The notes: a model not told the origin generated them from the letters alone. Numbered from the stretch's first letter, positions 17,103-30,117 are shown. The stretch: DNA of 64,000 nucleotides from Chitiniphilus shinanonensis DSM 23277 (GCF_000374805.1 NZ_KB895351.1:1-64000), one strand, 5' to 3'. Program-made: numbers and translations.

Positions 17103-18584
17103 CTAGTAGCTGGTCGCCGTGTCGTCGCCGTCGTCTTCCTCGGGCACCGAGGCCGGGTGATCCCAGGGCATCGGCACTTCACGGCCATTGAGGACGAAGC
17201 GGCCGGAGGCCAGCGATGCGCGCGCCGACAGCGTGTCGCCGTCGATGCGGATCAGGTTCTGGCTGGCCAGCCGTTGCAGCTGGCCTTCGACGAACTGGTT
17301 CACCAGGTAGTCGAGATCGGCCTGGGCAATCTGGCTGTCGGTGCCGCCGAACATGGCGCGCGCCTGCCAGCTCGCCAAGGATTCGACCACGCGGCGCGGC
17401 ATGCTGAAGTCGGCGTCGGCGTTCAGCTTCTTCACGAATTCGGCCGGTTGCTCCAGATCCTTCTTCACGAAGCCCTTCAGGCCCACCTTGCCGGCGAAGC
17501 GGATATCGCCGTCGGGCACGCGCACGTGCAGCGACTTGATCGCCAGTTGCGGGTCGTGTTCCAACAGCGGCATGCCCTGGTCGCGCGCCAGCTTGAGTAC
17601 GGCATCGGTCAGTTGTTCGCGATCCAGGCCCTGCTGTTGCAGGCGGGTCAGTTCCTTGCCCAGCTTGGCCAGCGTCGGCCCGTGCAGGTGCCTGGCCTCG
17701 GTGTTCAGCTCGGCCGGGCCGTACTGCTGGCCGTCCAGCAGCAGCTTGGCCAGTTGCAGGTTGGCGCTGCCGTCGACGAAATCGCCAGTCTCGGTGAGCT
17801 GGCTGTTGTAGCCCAGCTTTTGCAGTTCCACGTGCAGCGCCGGGCTGTCGGTCATCTCCAGCGTCAGGCTGTTCACATCGGCCTTGGAGGTGCCGAGCAT
17901 CAGCCCGGTCTTGCCGCGCTGCTGGTCCAGCGCCACTTGCAGGCCGTCGAAGGCGAAGCGGCCGCGCTCGCGCACCACGGCGGTCATGCCGGGCACCTTG
18001 GCGTCCAGTTTCACCCGGTTGAAGTCGCCGTCGTATTCCAGTTCGGCCTTCAGTCCCTGCCAGTTCACCTTGACCCCGGCCAGCGTCTCCTCGTATTCGA
18101 ACGCGGGGATCGCCACCGACATGTGGCCGTCGTCGGTGAAACCGATGCGGTTCTCGATGTCGATCGGCTTCTGTTCGCCGAACAGCCTGGTCAGAAACTT
18201 GCGGGTTTCCGGCGAGAAGGTGAACTCGGTGTTGACCACCGCTTTGTAGGGGCGCGGGTCGCCGGAGAACAGCAGCGGCAGCGGACCGTGGCGCACGTGC
18301 TGGGTGTAGCGCACCTCGAACTGCGGCAACGGTTCGCCATCGCGTGCCAGCGCGAAACGGTAGAGCTGCGGGTTGAGCTTGATCGTCGCCGTCTCGGTCG
18401 AGGAGAACCAGCCGCGCTGGTACTCACGCTTGGAGACGACGAAGTAGGGCAGGCTGGCCAGCCACTCGTGCTGCTTGTTGAGGGTGCGTTCGGCCGCCTT
18501 GCCGGCCCACCAGGCGCCGCCGCCATAGGCGACGGCCAGGCCGGCGACGGTGGCTGCGGCGACGATCAGTGCTTTGCGTTTCAA
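17103..18584 (-). CDS. DUF945 (YdgA-like) periplasmic/inner-membrane-anchored protein
   Basis: 493 aa. An N-terminal TM anchor (about residues 5-27) is followed by EWLASLPYFVVSKREYQRGWFSS, the family signature of DUF945/YdgA, then a long beta-rich periplasmic region. The molecular role of the family is not established. The start codon is TTG (18584), preceded by GAGGAA at good spacing; no closer ATG keeps the anchor. It may be in the same transcript as purB (52-bp gap). Confidence 0.85.
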   Translation of the reverse strand: MKRKALIVAAATVAGLAVAYGGGAWWAGKAAERTLNKQHEWLASLPYFVVSKREYQRGWFSSTETATIKLNPQLYRFALARDGEPLPQFEVRYTQHVRHGPLPLLFSGDPRPYKAVVNTEFTFSPETRKFLTRLFGEQKPIDIENRIGFTDDGHMSVAIPAFEYEETLAGVKVNWQGLKAELEYDGDFNRVKLDAKVPGMTAVVRERGRFAFDGLQVALDQQRGKTGLMLGTSKADVNSLTLEMTDSPALHVELQKLGYNSQLTETGDFVDGSANLQLAKLLLDGQQYGPAELNTEARHLHGPTLAKLGKELTRLQQQGLDREQLTDAVLKLARDQGMPLLEHDPQLAIKSLHVRVPDGDIRFAGKVGLKGFVKKDLEQPAEFVKKLNADADFSMPRRVVESLASWQARAMFGGTDSQIAQADLDYLVNQFVEGQLQRLASQNLIRIDGDTLSARASLASGRFVLNGREVPMPWDHPASVPEEDDGDDTATSY

Positions 18585-18636
18585 GCGCTCTTCCTCGGGT
18601 GAGGGCCGCCGGCGGGCCGGCGGTGTCGGATGGAGA

Positions 18637-20382
<1,746 letters not shown>

Positions 20383-21288
20383 ATGAGCAAGATCACGCAT
20401 TTATCCCAGGACTGGCAGAACTGGATCACCGAAAACCTCGGTCGCGGCTGCACCCCGCAGTCGGTGGTCGAAGTGATGGTCGAGAAGAATTTCGACCCGA
20501 TGTTCGCCAGCGCCATCGTTTTCCACTTCGTCTCGGGCGGCAATAAGGGCCAGATGCCGGGCGTGCTGCCGGGGCCGGCGATCGCCGGCGCGCAGACGGC
20601 GCAGCAGCGCGCGGCCCAGACCGGTTATGTCTACGAGACCCCGCGTTTTCCGATGGCGGGCGCGGTGATCCGCGCGGCGGACCGCGACGTGCGCGTGGTG
20701 TCGCGCATGGAGAAGCCGGTGGTGGCGGTGCTCGACGGCCTGCTCACCCTCGACGAATGCGACGAGCTGGTGCGGCTGTCGGAGAAAAAACTCAAGCGCT
20801 CGACCATCGTCGATCCGCAGACCGGCCGCGAGGAGGTCATCGACGACCGCTCCAGCTTCGGCACCTTCTTCCATCTGCGCGAGAATGAGTTCATCACCCG
20901 GCTCGACGAGCGCGTGTCGGCGCTGATGCACTGGCCGTTGCAGAACGGCGAGGGCATCCAGATCCTGAACTACCGCATCGGTGGCGAGTACAAGCCGCAC
21001 TTCGATTACTTCCCCGAGCAGGACCCGGGCAGCCATGTCCACCTCAAGACCGGCGGCCAGCGCGTGTCGACGTTGATCATGTACCTGAACGACGTCGAGG
21101 AAGGCGGCGAGACCATCTTCCCCGAGATCGGCCTGTCGGTGGCTCCGCGCAAGGGTTCGGCGGTGTATTTCGAATACTGCAACAGCGACGGCCAGGTGGA
21201 CCCGCTGACGCTGCACGGCGGTAACCCGGTGAAGCGCGGCGAGAAGTGGATCGCCACCAAGTGGATGCGTCAGCACGCCTTCGCCTGA
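20383..21288 (+). CDS. 2OG-Fe(II) oxygenase, prolyl 4-hydroxylase alpha-subunit family
   Basis: 301 aa. It would hydroxylate a protein or peptide proline using 2-oxoglutarate, O2 and Fe(II). The C-terminal domain (about 110-300) shows the iron triad H206 and D208 in YKPHFDYF and H278 in LHGGNPV, plus K288 in GEKWIATKW for the 2-oxoglutarate carboxylate. GGQRVSTLIMYLNDVEEGGE and FPEIGLSVAPRKGSAVYFEY are family motifs. The N-terminal 90 residues (TENLGRGCTPQSVVEVMVEK) form a small helical region seen in bacterial homologues. GGAG precedes the ATG. The target is unknown; collagen-like substrates are absent here. Confidence 0.9.
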   Translation: MSKITHLSQDWQNWITENLGRGCTPQSVVEVMVEKNFDPMFASAIVFHFVSGGNKGQMPGVLPGPAIAGAQTAQQRAAQTGYVYETPRFPMAGAVIRAADRDVRVVSRMEKPVVAVLDGLLTLDECDELVRLSEKKLKRSTIVDPQTGREEVIDDRSSFGTFFHLRENEFITRLDERVSALMHWPLQNGEGIQILNYRIGGEYKPHFDYFPEQDPGSHVHLKTGGQRVSTLIMYLNDVEEGGETIFPEIGLSVAPRKGSAVYFEYCNSDGQVDPLTLHGGNPVKRGEKWIATKWMRQHAFA

Positions 21289-21320
21289 GCGCGCAGGGTC
21301 GAAGCTGGACGAGGCCCATC

Positions 21321-21448
21321 AAACCCCACGTCTTGAACCACAGAGGACACGAAGAACACAGAGGAAAAACGGAGCAAGGCCGGACTTGAGGTTTGCTCTG
21401 TGTGACTCCGTGTTCTCACTGTCCTCTGTGGTTCACGGCGTGGGGTTT
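21321..21448. repeat. ACAGAGG-type long imperfect inverted repeat, copy 1
   Basis: Outer arms AAACCCCACG / CGTGGGGTTT and inner arms built of ACAGAGGACAC-type units (GAACCACAGAGGACA with its complement at 21421-21435) can fold into a long hairpin. It lies between the convergent hydroxylase and membrane-protein genes. A related element is at 30118-30257. Confidence 0.85.
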
Positions 21449-21464
21449 GTTTTGCCAACCGCAT

Positions 21465-22052
21465 TCAGCGGTTGTTGAAGCGCCCCAGCAGGCCGCTCAC
21501 GCCGCTTTCGAACAGCGCGAAGGTGGCCATCGCGCCGCCCGCCGCCGCGATCAGCAGCAACAGGTACAGCCCCATCAACTGGGTGTAGGGCTCGCGCTGG
21601 TTCCATTCGCGGGCGATGCCCAGCCACGCGGCGAACAGCCAGCTGGTCATCGACACGGCGCCCAGCACGGCCACCGTCAGGCGCTCCTGCAACGGCAGGC
21701 CGGTCAGCGGCAGGCGCACGCTGATCAGCGGGAACGCCACCCGGTGCAGCAGGTAGCCGTTGACGCTGAGCAGCGCCACCACGCTGAACTTGGTCCACAA
21801 CTTGGGATTGGCCAGGTACGCCATGCCGTGCTCGCTGTAGCCCAGCACCACCAGCATCAGCCCGGTGCCCCACAACAGGATCAGCAATTGCGTGACCCGG
21901 TGGGCGGTGCGGCCCAGGTAGCGGCGACGCGTCTCGTCGAGCGGTCGCTGGCGCCACGACCACAGCCGGCGGTCGGCCTTCAGGATCGTCACCAGCGCAA
22001 AACAGGCGGCGAGCAGGTGCGAGAACCTGATCGCCAGTTTGATCGTTTCCAT
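21465..22052 (-). CDS. multi-pass membrane protein of unknown function
   Basis: 195 aa with about five hydrophobic helices (roughly 5-22, 54-72, 84-104, 125-146, 160-182). Histidines in or near the helices (SHLLAAC near the start, TAHRVTQ, YSEHGMAY, LLHRVAF) resemble heme- or copper-handling membrane proteins such as CopD/DUF2269-like families, but I cannot assign a family. It is followed by the convergent repeat. Upstream, the cysteine synthase-like gene ends away from it on the other side of a 154-bp gap. Confidence 0.65.
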   Translation of the reverse strand: METIKLAIRFSHLLAACFALVTILKADRRLWSWRQRPLDETRRRYLGRTAHRVTQLLILLWGTGLMLVVLGYSEHGMAYLANPKLWTKFSVVALLSVNGYLLHRVAFPLISVRLPLTGLPLQERLTVAVLGAVSMTSWLFAAWLGIAREWNQREPYTQLMGLYLLLLIAAAGGAMATFALFESGVSGLLGRFNNR

Positions 22053-22206
22053 CCCCCAGCCCTCGGTATCGGTATCGGCCGCTCTTTGGCGGCGCTTTGT
22101 ACTTGGAGGGGATCATAGTGGCGTCTCGCACCGTGCCGTGCGGCCGCCCGGCGCGGTTTTTCCGCCGTTCTGCAGGATGTCCGGCACGGCACGGGTGGGA
22201 ATGGCT

Positions 22207-23304
22207 TCAGTTTTCGCGCGTATGTCGCGCCAGCGGCGGGGGCGGCGTGCCGTCGCGGGCGGTGGCCTCGATGGCGGCCAGCGCCGGCGCCAGCGTCATG
22301 CCCTGCGCCGCTACCCAGCCGTCGTCGTAGTACGAGTGCCCGTAGCGCTCGCCGCTGTCGCACAGCAGGGTGACGATGCTGCCGGCCTCGCCCCGCGCGT
22401 GCATCTGGTGCGCCAGCGCCAGTACGCCGAGCAGGTTGCAGCCGGTGGAGCCGCCCACCCGCCGGCCCAGGCGTTGCGCCAGCCAGCGGGTGGCGGCGAT
22501 GCTCAGCTCGTCCGGCACCTTGAACATGGTGTCGATCACCTGCGGGATGAACGATGGCTCGACGCGGGGGCGGCCGATGCCCTCGATGCGCGAGCCGCAT
22601 TCCAGCGTCAGGCTGTCGTCGCGCCGCACGTAGCTGTCGTAGAACACCGAGCGCTCCGGGTCGACGCAGGCGACGCGGGTGGGGTGGCGCCGATAGCGCA
22701 CGTAGCGTCCCAGCGTGGCGCTGGTGCCGCCGGTGCCGGCGCTGGCGACCAGCCAGGCCGGGGTGGAATGCCGCTCCAGCGCCATCTGGCTGAAGATCGA
22801 CTCGGCGATGTTGTTGTTGGCGCGCCAGTCGGTGGCGCGTTCGGCGTAGGTGAACTGGTCCATGAAGTGGCCGTCCAGCGCCGCCGCCAGCCGCCGCGAT
22901 TCGGCGTGCAGCGCGGTCGGGTCGTCCACCAGGTGGCAGCGCCCGCCCTGGAACTCGATCGCCGCGATCTTCTCCGGGCTGGTGGCGGTGGGCATCACCG
23001 CCACGAACGGCAGGCCGAGCAGGCGGGCGAAATACGCCTCGGAGATGGCGGTGGAGCCGCTAGACGCCTCGATCACCGTGCTGCGCCGGTGCAGCCAGCC
23101 GTTGGCCAGCGCATACAGGAACAGCGAGCGCGCCAGCCGGTGCTTGAGGCTGCCGGTGGGATGGCTCGATTCGTCCTTGAGGTAGATGTCGACCCCCGGC
23201 AGGCCGGGCAGCGGCAGCGGGATCAGGTGGGTGTCGGCCGAGCGGTTGTAGTCGGCTTCGATGATGCGGATGGCTTCGCTGTTCCAGTGACGGGAGCAGA
23301 ACAT
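22207..23304 (-). CDS. PLP-dependent cysteine synthase/desulfhydrase family enzyme (Cds1-like)
   Basis: 365 aa, fold-type II PLP enzyme. The PLP lysine is K54 in [12 protein letters not shown]. The [20 protein letters not shown] stretch and the [17 protein letters not shown] phosphate loop are present. The overall pattern ([45 protein letters not shown]) fits the L-cysteine desulfhydrase Cds1-like subgroup better than CysK, so the reaction may be cysteine breakdown to H2S rather than synthesis (inference). The start is the ATG at 23304, which gives the family N-terminus. No neighbouring sulfur-metabolism genes. Confidence 0.85.
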   Translation of the reverse strand: MFCSRHWNSEAIRIIEADYNRSADTHLIPLPLPGLPGVDIYLKDESSHPTGSLKHRLARSLFLYALANGWLHRRSTVIEASSGSTAISEAYFARLLGLPFVAVMPTATSPEKIAAIEFQGGRCHLVDDPTALHAESRRLAAALDGHFMDQFTYAERATDWRANNNIAESIFSQMALERHSTPAWLVASAGTGGTSATLGRYVRYRRHPTRVACVDPERSVFYDSYVRRDDSLTLECGSRIEGIGRPRVEPSFIPQVIDTMFKVPDELSIAATRWLAQRLGRRVGGSTGCNLLGVLALAHQMHARGEAGSIVTLLCDSGERYGHSYYDDGWVAAQGMTLAPALAAIEATARDGTPPPPLARHTREN

Positions 23305-23597
23305 CGGGCGGGCACTCCGGGCGCGAAAGCCGAAGCTTGGCAGGCGCGCCGTGCGCTGCAAAGACGCAGTGCCCGGTCGGACAAACCGGAACAATCGCCG
23401 GCGCGGCCACTGCACTTTCAGCCGATCGTCCACCACGCCATCGAGCGTAGCGAGGCTCCCTCGCGGCGGCGAGGGCGGGGGGAGTGGAACAAGCAGGAAG
23501 GGCCGTTGCCGGCATTCCCCCTGCGTGACGCGCCCGGCTTTGCCGGGGGCTTGCAGCAAGTACGCATGCCAAAACAAGAAGCCATTGCAACAAGGCC

Positions 23598-24956
23598 CTA
23601 GAACAGCGCGCCCTGCTCGCCGTCGCCCTGGGTGACCGTGGCATCGACCGCGCCGTCGGCAAAGCGCAGCCGCAATGCGTCGCCCGCGCGCAGCTGCGCC
23701 GCCTGCGTCACCACGCCGCCCGGCTGGCGCTCGACCAGCGCATAGCCGCGCGACAACACCGCCTCGGGGTTCAGCGCGTCCAGGCGTGCCTGCAACTGCG
23801 CCAGCCGCGCGCGCTGCCGCTCGCCGGCCTGGCGCTGCGCCGTGGCCAGGCGGCCGCGCAGTGCCTCCAGCCGCGCTTGCTCGGTGGGCAGGTCGGGGCG
23901 CACGTAGGCCAGCTTCAGCCGCAGCCGCGACAGCTGATCCTGCTCGCGCGCCAGTCGCCGCGTCCGGTGTTCCAGCAGGCGGCGGCCCAGCATGGCGACC
24001 CGCTCGCGCTGCATCGCCAGTCGTTCGCCCGGATGGCGCAGGCGGCGCGCCAGCGTGTCCAGCCGCTGCATGCGCAGTTGCAGGGCGCGCATCAGGTCGC
24101 GTTGCAGGCGATGCGCCATCGCATCCAGCCGGTTGCCCCATTCGACGCGGTTGGGGCTGGCCAGCTCGGCCGCGGCGGTCGGCGTCGGTGCGCGCACGTC
24201 GGCGACGAAGTCGGCGATGGTGAAGTCGGTCTCGTGGCCGACGCCGGACACCACCGGGATCGGGCTGGCGGCGATGGCGCGCGCCACGGCCTCGTCGTTG
24301 AACGACCACAGGTCCTCCAGGCTGCCGCCGCCACGGCACACCAGCAACGTGTCGACCTCGGCGCGCTCCCCGGCCAGGCGGATGGCGGCGGCGATCTCGG
24401 CCGCGGCCGCCGCGCCCTGCACCGCGGTCGGATAGATCACCACCGGCAGGCCGGGCATGCGCCGCGCCAGCGTGGTCAGCACGTCGCGCAGCGCCGCCGC
24501 CTTGGGCGAGGTGACGATGCCCAGCGCGCGCGGGAAGGCGGGCAGCGGGCGCTTGCGCGCGGCGTCGAACAGGCCCTCGGCCTGCAGCTTCTTCTTCAAG
24601 GCCTCGAATGCTTCGAACAGCCCGCCCAGCCCGGCGGGGCGCATCGCCTCCACCGTCAATTGGAAGTCGCCGCGCGCCTCGTACAGCGTGACCACCGCGC
24701 GCGCCTCGACCAGCAGCCCCTCGCGCGGCTCGAAGTCGATCAGCGCCGCGCGGTTGCGGAACATCACGCAGCGTACCTGCGCGTTGGCGTCCTTCAGGCT
24801 GAAGTAGCAGTGGCCGGAGCCGTAGCGCTTGAAGTTGGAGATTTCCCCACTGACCCACAGCACCGGAAAGCTGCCTTCGAGCAGATCGCGCACTTGGCGG
24901 TTCAGCTCGGTGATGCTGACGGGGGTGTGTGACACGCTTGACAAATTGGTGAACAT
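23598..24956 (-). CDS. xseA: exodeoxyribonuclease VII large subunit
   Basis: 452 aa, the usual length. With XseB it degrades single-stranded DNA from both ends. An N-terminal OB fold ([27 protein letters not shown]) is followed by the catalytic region with [20 protein letters not shown] and TAAAELASP, then a long helical C-terminal half. The ATG at 24956 starts the family N-terminus; frames running upstream are unrelated. xseB is not in the window. Confidence 0.96.
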   Translation of the reverse strand: MFTNLSSVSHTPVSITELNRQVRDLLEGSFPVLWVSGEISNFKRYGSGHCYFSLKDANAQVRCVMFRNRAALIDFEPREGLLVEARAVVTLYEARGDFQLTVEAMRPAGLGGLFEAFEALKKKLQAEGLFDAARKRPLPAFPRALGIVTSPKAAALRDVLTTLARRMPGLPVVIYPTAVQGAAAAAEIAAAIRLAGERAEVDTLLVCRGGGSLEDLWSFNDEAVARAIAASPIPVVSGVGHETDFTIADFVADVRAPTPTAAAELASPNRVEWGNRLDAMAHRLQRDLMRALQLRMQRLDTLARRLRHPGERLAMQRERVAMLGRRLLEHRTRRLAREQDQLSRLRLKLAYVRPDLPTEQARLEALRGRLATAQRQAGERQRARLAQLQARLDALNPEAVLSRGYALVERQPGGVVTQAAQLRAGDALRLRFADGAVDATVTQGDGEQGALF

Positions 24957-25392
24957 TCCAAGAACGGCCCGATTAATCCACAAAATCCAGCAGTGGCGGG
25001 CATTTCCGGGCCAAAGCGTGGATGTAGTTGATGTAGTTGTTGTAACTTGTTGATTGGATTGAATTCTTTGGATTGCCCAAATTCGCGTCAATCCGTAACA
25101 AACCCAATGATTCCGTGCATTTGCCCCCGCTGGCGCCGCGTTGTGCACAAAGTTATCCACAGTGGATGTGGGTAAGCCCGGCAAGCGGCGGCGGCATTGG
25201 GATTCCCTGGCGTCTCCGTGGTGAGCACCGTGATTCATGTTTGTTGCCACACTACATCATCGATCCACCACTGGCTGACACGGCGGCGGCCCAAAGGCCG
25301 CGTCGGCAAGGGGAACGGCCTTCCCGGCGGGGGGCAATCGGGCTAAAGTTACGCGGTTTTTCCATCCGAACACACCCGAGGAATCCCCCGCA
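24957..25392. other. xseA / exbB divergent intergenic region
   Basis: 436 bp, A/T-rich near xseA, with no coding features. It contains a perfect DnaA box (25153-25161) next to a TTGTGCACAA palindrome. Promoters of both divergent genes must lie here, but I see no convincing -35/-10 pair. Confidence 0.45.
25153..25161 (+). promoter_or_regulatory. DnaA-box consensus TTATCCACA
   Basis: A perfect match to the DnaA 9-mer; TTGTGCACA at 25141-25149 is a one-mismatch relative of the TTGTCCACA variant. No cluster of boxes, AT-rich unwinding element or dnaA/dnaN gene is near, so this is not an origin. It could be a DnaA-responsive control site or chance. Confidence 0.45.
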
Positions 25393-26001
25393 ATGCTCTC
25401 GATCATCGAAGCCGCCGGCTGGCCCATCTGGCTGATCATCGTCGCTTCCGTGGCCGTCGTGACCATCATCTTCGAACGGCTGTTGAGCCTGCGGCGCTCG
25501 CTGGTGCTGCCCGAAGGACTGCTGGCCCACGCAGTCAAGGAATACCGCGCCCACGGCGTCACGCCGGACATGCTGTCGCGTCTGGCCGCGTCGTCGCCGC
25601 TGGGCCGCGTGCTCGCCGCCGGCCTGAAGAACGTGAAGAGCAGCCGCGAGATCATGAAGGAATCGATCGAGGAGGTGGGCGGCGCGGTCGCGCACGACCT
25701 GGAGCGCTACATCCCCACGCTGGGCACCCTGGCCTCGGTCACGCCGCTGCTGGGCCTGTTCGGCACCGTGATCGGCATGATCGAGATCTTCGGCGCGCAG
25801 GCGCCGAGCGGCGCGGCCAACCCGGCCGAGCTGGCGCACGGTATCTCGGTGGCGCTGTACAACACCGCCTTCGGCATCATCGTCGCCGTGCCGGCGCTGA
25901 TGTTCTACCGCTATTTCCGCAGCCGCGTGGATGGCTTCCTGGTCGAGATGGAGCAACAGGCGGTGAAACTGGTGGAAGTCGTCCATGGCGAGCGGCAGTA
26001 G
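25393..26001 (+). CDS. exbB: ExbB/TolQ/MotA-type proton channel protein
   Basis: 202 aa with three TM helices (about 12-32, 105-130, 150-172) and the family pattern GTLASVTPLLGLFGTVIGMI and LAHGISVALYNTAFGIIVAV. With the ExbD protein encoded next it forms the proton-driven motor that energises TonB-dependent outer-membrane transport. TolQ is the alternative, but no tol or pal genes are nearby. GAGGAA lies upstream of the ATG. Confidence 0.88.
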   Translation: MLSIIEAAGWPIWLIIVASVAVVTIIFERLLSLRRSLVLPEGLLAHAVKEYRAHGVTPDMLSRLAASSPLGRVLAAGLKNVKSSREIMKESIEEVGGAVAHDLERYIPTLGTLASVTPLLGLFGTVIGMIEIFGAQAPSGAANPAELAHGISVALYNTAFGIIVAVPALMFYRYFRSRVDGFLVEMEQQAVKLVEVVHGERQ

Positions 26002-26014
26002 AAAGGGGCGACCG

Positions 26015-26434
26015 ATGAATTTCCGTCGCAACCGTCGCCGCGAGGAGCCGGAGATCAACTTCGTGCCGTTGATCGACGTGCTGCTGGTGATCCTGATCTT
26101 CCTGATGGCCACCACCACGTATTCGCGCTTTGCCGAACTCAAGGTCAACCTGCCGACCGCCGACGCCGACAAGGTGGTCGAGCAGCCGCAGAGCATCAAC
26201 ATCGGCATTTCCGCCAACGGCCAGTACAGCCTGGACAACCAGCTGGTCAGCTTCACCGACCCGGTGGCGTTCGCCGCGCAGCTGCGTCGCGTCGCGGGCG
26301 ATCGCAAGGATCCGATGATCGTCATCAACGCCGACGCCCAGGCCACGCATCAGGCGGTGGTCAACGTGATGGAGGCGGCGCGGCTCGCCGGCTACGGCAA
26401 GCTCACCTTCGCTACGCAGAACCCGATCAAGTGA
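26015..26434 (+). CDS. exbD: ExbD/TolR biopolymer transport protein
   Basis: 139 aa. A single N-terminal TM helix contains the proton-carrying Asp in PEINFVPLIDVLLVILIFLM, then a periplasmic domain. It starts 13 bp after exbB, preceded by AAAGGGG, and the pair is closed by a terminator at 26455. Partner of ExbB and a TonB not seen in the window. Confidence 0.9.
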   Translation: MNFRRNRRREEPEINFVPLIDVLLVILIFLMATTTYSRFAELKVNLPTADADKVVEQPQSINIGISANGQYSLDNQLVSFTDPVAFAAQLRRVAGDRKDPMIVINADAQATHQAVVNVMEAARLAGYGKLTFATQNPIK

Positions 26435-26454
26435 TCCGCGCGGGTCAGGGCATC

Positions 26455-26480
26455 AAACGGGGCGGCGACGCCCCGTTTTT
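26455..26480 (+). terminator. terminator after exbB-exbD
   Basis: AAACGGGGCG / CGCCCCGTTT with loop GCGA, followed by TT. It separates exbD from lpxK. Confidence 0.85.
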
Positions 26481-26512
26481 GTTTGCTGTCGAGTCCTGAG
26501 ATACTGCCGCCC

Positions 26513-27538
26513 ATGAGTTTCCTCGACCGTCTCTGGTATACCCCGCGCCATCCGCTTTCCCTGCTGCTGCGGCCGTTGTCGTGGCTGTTCGGCGCGCTGG
26601 CGGCGCGGCGGCGCGCGCGCTACCGGCGCGACCCGACGCTGAGCACCCGCCTGCCGGTGCCGGTGCTGGTGGTCGGCAACCTCAGCGTCGGCGGCACTGG
26701 CAAGACGCCGCTGACCGCGTGGCTGGCGCGGGCGCTGGTCGCGCACGGTCGCCGCCCCGGCATCGTGTCGCGCGGCTACGGCGGCGCGGCGCGGCAGCCG
26801 GTCGCGGTGACGCCGGACAGCGATCCCGCTCTGGTCGGCGACGAGCCGCTGCTGCTGGCGCGCGCCACCGGTGTGCCGGTGTTCGTCTGCCGCCAGCGGG
26901 CCGAGGCGGGGAGCGCGCTGCTGGCGGCGCATCCCGAAGTCGATCTCATCCTGTGCGACGACGGCCTGCAACACCTGGCGCTGGCCCGCGACCTGGAACT
27001 GTGCGTGATCGACGGCGCCCGCGGGCTGGGCAACGGCGCGCTGCTGCCGGCCGGGCCATTGCGCGAGCCGCCGTCGCGGCTGGCCGAGGTCGACGCGGTG
27101 GTGGTCAACGGTGCCGGCGATCCGGCGCTGCCACCCGCCGTGCCGGCCTTCGCCATGCGTCTGGCGCCGCAACGTTTCCATCGCCTGGACGACGCCTCGC
27201 GCCAGCGCGATGCCGCCGATTTCGCCGCGCCGCCGACCGCCGTCTGTGGCATCGGCAACCCGGCGCGCTTCTTCGCCACGCTGGACGCGCTCGGGCTGGC
27301 CCACCTGCCGCGCCCGTTCGCCGATCACCACCCGTTCACCCTGGCCGACCTGCCGCCGGGCGAGCTGGTCGTCACCGAGAAAGACGCCGTCAAGCTCGCC
27401 GCGCTGCCCGGACTGGGCGATGCCGGTGCTAGAATCTGGGTCCTTCCCGTCGTCGCCGAGCTGTCGCCCGACCTGGCGGCGTGGGCGATGCAACAGCTCG
27501 AATCCAGAGAGAAAGGTCATGGACCCAAAACTGCTTGA
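26513..27538 (+). CDS. lpxK: tetraacyldisaccharide 4'-kinase (lipid A synthesis)
   Basis: 341 aa. It phosphorylates the 4' position of the lipid A disaccharide at the inner membrane. Walker A is [12 protein letters not shown], followed by [33 protein letters not shown] and [11 protein letters not shown]. An N-terminal hydrophobic segment provides membrane association. The ATG at 26513 starts the family N-terminus [20 protein letters not shown]. Overlaps the next gene by 20 bp. Confidence 0.96.
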   Translation: MSFLDRLWYTPRHPLSLLLRPLSWLFGALAARRRARYRRDPTLSTRLPVPVLVVGNLSVGGTGKTPLTAWLARALVAHGRRPGIVSRGYGGAARQPVAVTPDSDPALVGDEPLLLARATGVPVFVCRQRAEAGSALLAAHPEVDLILCDDGLQHLALARDLELCVIDGARGLGNGALLPAGPLREPPSRLAEVDAVVVNGAGDPALPPAVPAFAMRLAPQRFHRLDDASRQRDAADFAAPPTAVCGIGNPARFFATLDALGLAHLPRPFADHHPFTLADLPPGELVVTEKDAVKLAALPGLGDAGARIWVLPVVAELSPDLAAWAMQQLESREKGHGPKTA

Positions 27539-27704
27539 AATCCTGGTCTGCCCCGTGTGCAAGGGGCCGCTGGTCTACGACAAGGCCAAGCAGGAACTGA
27601 TCAGCAAGGCCGAACGGCTGGCCTACCCGATCCGCGACGGCATCCCGGTGATGCTCGCCAGCGAGGCCCGCGTGCTCGGGCCCGACGAAGAAGTGGCCGG
27701 CTGA
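27519..27704 (+). CDS. Trm112-family protein (YcaR-like)
   Basis: 61 aa. [20 protein letters not shown] and [11 protein letters not shown] are the family signature. It keeps one CxxC pair (CPVC). Members often sit between lpxK and kdsB, as here. Trm112 proteins activate methyltransferases in eukaryotes; the role of the bacterial short form is not settled. GAGAGAAAGG precedes the ATG, inside the end of lpxK. Confidence 0.92.
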   Translation: MDPKLLEILVCPVCKGPLVYDKAKQELISKAERLAYPIRDGIPVMLASEARVLGPDEEVAG

Positions 27705-27816
27705 TCCGGCCCACGCCATCGCGCGGCCGTCCACCGGCCGCGCCGTTCCATTCACCGCGCACCGCCCAGGTCCGCTCCGTCCGGAGCGCGACGTCCGCCC
27801 CCGCACGAGGCCTCCG

Positions 27817-29260
<1,444 letters not shown>

Positions 29261-29277
29261 TCCCTTGCAGTAACCGG

Positions 29278-29310
29278 CCAGTGCCCCGCCAGGCGGGGCA
29301 CTGGCGTTTT
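29278..29310 (+). terminator. terminator after adk
   Basis: CCAGTGCCCCG / CGGGGCACTGG with loop CCAGG, followed by CGTTTT. Confidence 0.85.
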
Positions 29311-29351
29311 CGCCACCCGCGCGGTGGTCCAGATTCCCCCCGGTGCACGCC

Positions 29352-30095
29352 ATGCCCACATTGTTGTCCGTCAACCTGAACAAGATCGCGCTGATCCGCA
29401 ATTCGCGCGGCCGCGACTATCCCAGCGTCACCCACTTCGCCGAGCTGGCGCTGGCGAACGGCGCGCATGGCGTCACCATCCACCCGCGCCCGGACCAGCG
29501 CCACGCGCGCTACGACGACGTTGCGGCGCTCAAGGCGGTGGTGCAGGCGCACCCCGGCAAGGAACTCAATATCGAGGGCTATCCGGACGAGCGCTTCCTG
29601 GACGTGGTGCTGGCCGCCTGCCCCACCCAGTGCACGCTGGTGCCGGACGAGCCGGGGCAGCTGACGTCCGACCATGGCTGGGACATCGTGCGCCACGGCG
29701 AGCGCCTGCAAGCCATCGTGGCGCGGCTCAAGACCGCCGACATCCGCGTCAGCCTGTTCGTCGATCCGGATCCGGCGCAGATCGCCGCCGCGCCCGCCAC
29801 TGGCGCCGACCGGGTCGAGCTGTACACCGAGAGTTATGCCCACGCCTACGCCGAGGGCCGGTGGATGGCCGAGTGGGAGCGCTTCGCCGTCGCCGCCCGC
29901 GCCGCGCGCGACCTCGGCCTGGGCCTGAACGCCGGGCACGACCTCAACCTGGACAACCTGGGGAATTTCCTGCGGATACCCGGCATCGACGAAGTGTCGA
30001 TCGGCCACGCGCTGACGGTCGAGGCCCTGCAACAGGGCTTCGCCGCCACCATCCGGCGCTATGTCGAGATCATGAAGGCGGTGGGCGGGGAGTAG
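29352..30095 (+). CDS. pdxJ: pyridoxine 5'-phosphate synthase
   Basis: 247 aa. It condenses 1-deoxyxylulose 5-phosphate with 3-amino-2-oxopropyl phosphate to pyridoxine phosphate, the last ring-forming step of DXP-dependent vitamin B6 synthesis. LLSVNLNKIALIRNSRGRDY, GVTIHPRPDQRHARYDDV and NAGHDLNLDNLGNFL are family motifs; GIDEVSIGHAL ends the barrel. The ATG at 29352 was preferred to a GTG three codons earlier; neither has a strong ribosome site. Confidence 0.96.
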   Translation: MPTLLSVNLNKIALIRNSRGRDYPSVTHFAELALANGAHGVTIHPRPDQRHARYDDVAALKAVVQAHPGKELNIEGYPDERFLDVVLAACPTQCTLVPDEPGQLTSDHGWDIVRHGERLQAIVARLKTADIRVSLFVDPDPAQIAAAPATGADRVELYTESYAHAYAEGRWMAEWERFAVAARAARDLGLGLNAGHDLNLDNLGNFLRIPGIDEVSIGHALTVEALQQGFAATIRRYVEIMKAVGGE

Positions 30096-30117
30096 GGCTT
30101 CGCCAGAGTCAAAATCT

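Noticed and set aside
21321..21448. CRISPR-like repeats (ACAGAGG units)
   Set aside because: Units are short, contiguous and arranged as an inverted hairpin; there are no equal-length spacers and no cas genes.
25141..25161. Possible replication origin at the DnaA box
   Set aside because: One perfect box, no box cluster or AT-rich element, and no dnaA, dnaN, gidA or parAB nearby.
24957..25250. N-terminal extension of XseA
   Set aside because: Upstream in-frame sequence is A/T-rich non-family sequence; the ATG at 24956 gives the conserved N-terminus.
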